Source: Bradyrhizobium diazoefficiens (GTDB taxonomy: Bacteria > Pseudomonadota > Alphaproteobacteria > Rhizobiales > Xanthobacteraceae). Taken from it: 64,000 nt of DNA. The position numbers were made by a program, and so were the translations under genes. The stretch is taken from contig NZ_CP067101.1 of assembly GCF_016616425.1 (NCBI RefSeq), positions 3,038,001 to 3,102,000 on the forward strand, in the 5' to 3' direction. Below are positions 63,462-64,000 of the stretch, in pieces. Below the pieces are notes generated by a model. It did not search any database. It was given only the letters and a program-made list of their open reading frames with translations, and was not told the origin of the DNA. Position 1 is the first letter of the stretch. Each line of letters opens with the position of its first letter.

Positions 63462-64000
63462 ATGACAGGCAAGTCGGAGAACAGGGTGCGTGCCGGTGCC
63501 TACGCCCCGTCGGTCGGAGCCGCGCTGCTGCTCACGGCCTGTCTCGGCGTCGAGGTTGCGCAGGCGCAGGCGATCATGCGCACGCCCACGATCAGCGTGC
63601 CCTCGCGAACGCCGACCATCTCTCCTAGCATCGCCTCGCGCGTCGCTCCGACGGTCTCCGCCAGGGCGGTGTCCGTCGATCGCGGTCCGCGAACGATCAC
63701 GGCCATCCCCCACACTATTTCGTCGCGCATCCGGCCGACGACGGCGCTGCCCTATGCGCGCTACTCGCCGCACCTGTATCCGGCCTGCACTGCGCCCTAT
63801 CGCGATGCCGACGGCGAATGTCTGGCGCAGCCGAATGCAGACGGCGGCGGGTCAGCCAAATCCGGCAAGAGGAGCGCCGGCAAGGGCCGCCGCAATCCCA
63901 CGCCGGCCGCCGCCAATCTGCGCAGCTTCGCCAACGAATTCGTTGCGGAGATCGACGGCACGCTATCGCCCGGCGATGCCGACGAGCTCGCCCGCCGCCA
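63462..64000 (+). CDS. N-terminal part of probable subtilisin-like (S8) protease
   Basis: An open frame from ATG 63462 runs off the window end (about 179 codons). It has a signal peptide (VGAALLLTACLGVEVAQAQA), a Ser/Thr/Pro-rich low-complexity stretch (repeated PTISVPSRTPTISPSI), a Lys-rich basic patch and, at the end, NEFVAEIDGTLSPGDADELARR, which looks like the start of an S8 propeptide. No catalytic residue is inside the window, so the protease call rests on this start and on what I recall of the locus in Bradyrhizobium. It follows the anti-sigma by 16 bp. Confidence 0.55.
   Translation, partial: MTGKSENRVRAGAYAPSVGAALLLTACLGVEVAQAQAIMRTPTISVPSRTPTISPSIASRVAPTVSARAVSVDRGPRTITAIPHTISSRIRPTTALPYARYSPHLYPACTAPYRDADGECLAQPNADGGGSAKSGKRSAGKGRRNPTPAAANLRSFANEFVAEIDGTLSPGDADELARR

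Overview
The window looks like chromosomal DNA of a Bradyrhizobium-type alphaproteobacterium. Base composition and codon use are uniformly GC-rich. It carries a complete hopanoid core with the C-2 methylase gene hpnP, the EcfF/OsrA sigma/anti-sigma pair described in Bradyrhizobium japonicum, GAAC-N7-GAAC LexA control as in alphaproteobacteria, and several short dispersed palindromes that I recognise from Bradyrhizobium genomes. No rRNA, tRNA, CRISPR array or prophage was seen.

Region 1 (1-6.3 kb): the end of a GFA/CENP-V-type zinc protein, an exported SRPBCC protein divergent from an HxlR regulator with an inverted-repeat operator, and two methyl-accepting chemotaxis proteins, one behind a small exported Cache protein. 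Region 2 (6.3-30.2 kb): ethanolamine ammonia-lyase genes eutB and eutC with hpnP between them, an MMPL/RND transporter, and the hopanoid operon hpnC-hpnD-hpnE-shc-hpnG (farnesyl-PP to squalene to hopene to ribosyl-type side chain). A 2.7-kb accessory island follows, with a Tat-signal crotonase and a REP-associated transposase between 20-bp inverted repeats. Then come hpnH and ispH on the minus strand, and the hopanoid exporter hpnN and aminotransferase hpnO on the plus strand. Together these make precursor, build, methylate, extend, aminate and export hopanoids; hpnI, hpnJ and hpnK are not in the window.

Region 3 (30.2-37.4 kb): a minus-strand metallophosphoesterase / cupredoxin / ECF sigma / zinc anti-sigma locus, an alpha/beta hydrolase, a GMC oxidoreductase, an M20 amidohydrolase, and a PiT phosphate transporter reduced by a large in-frame deletion. 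Region 4 (37.5-46.1 kb): an SOS region. One LexA box separates the mutasome operon imuA-imuB-dnaE2 from a divergent pair encoding a radical-SAM DNA repair/modification protein and a DUF4130-UdgX fusion. dnaE2 contains a palindromic repeat element translated in frame.

Region 5 (46.1-57.9 kb): palindromic repeats, a small membrane protein, a CaiB-type CoA transferase, a CzcB/CzcA-like heavy-metal RND pair, a Tat-type amidohydrolase, a HigBA/RelE-type toxin-antitoxin pair with its own promoter-operator, a TolC-family channel, an enoyl-CoA hydratase and an exported repeat-rich protein. Region 6 (57.9-64 kb): ecfF-osrA with a likely autoregulated promoter, a DUF2336 protein, a membrane diguanylate cyclase with an intact I-site, and an ECF sigma / anti-sigma pair followed by the start of a probable subtilisin-like protease that runs off the end.

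Starts were moved inward where a better ribosome site, signal peptide or family start supported it. All family calls come from reading the translations; no database search was run.
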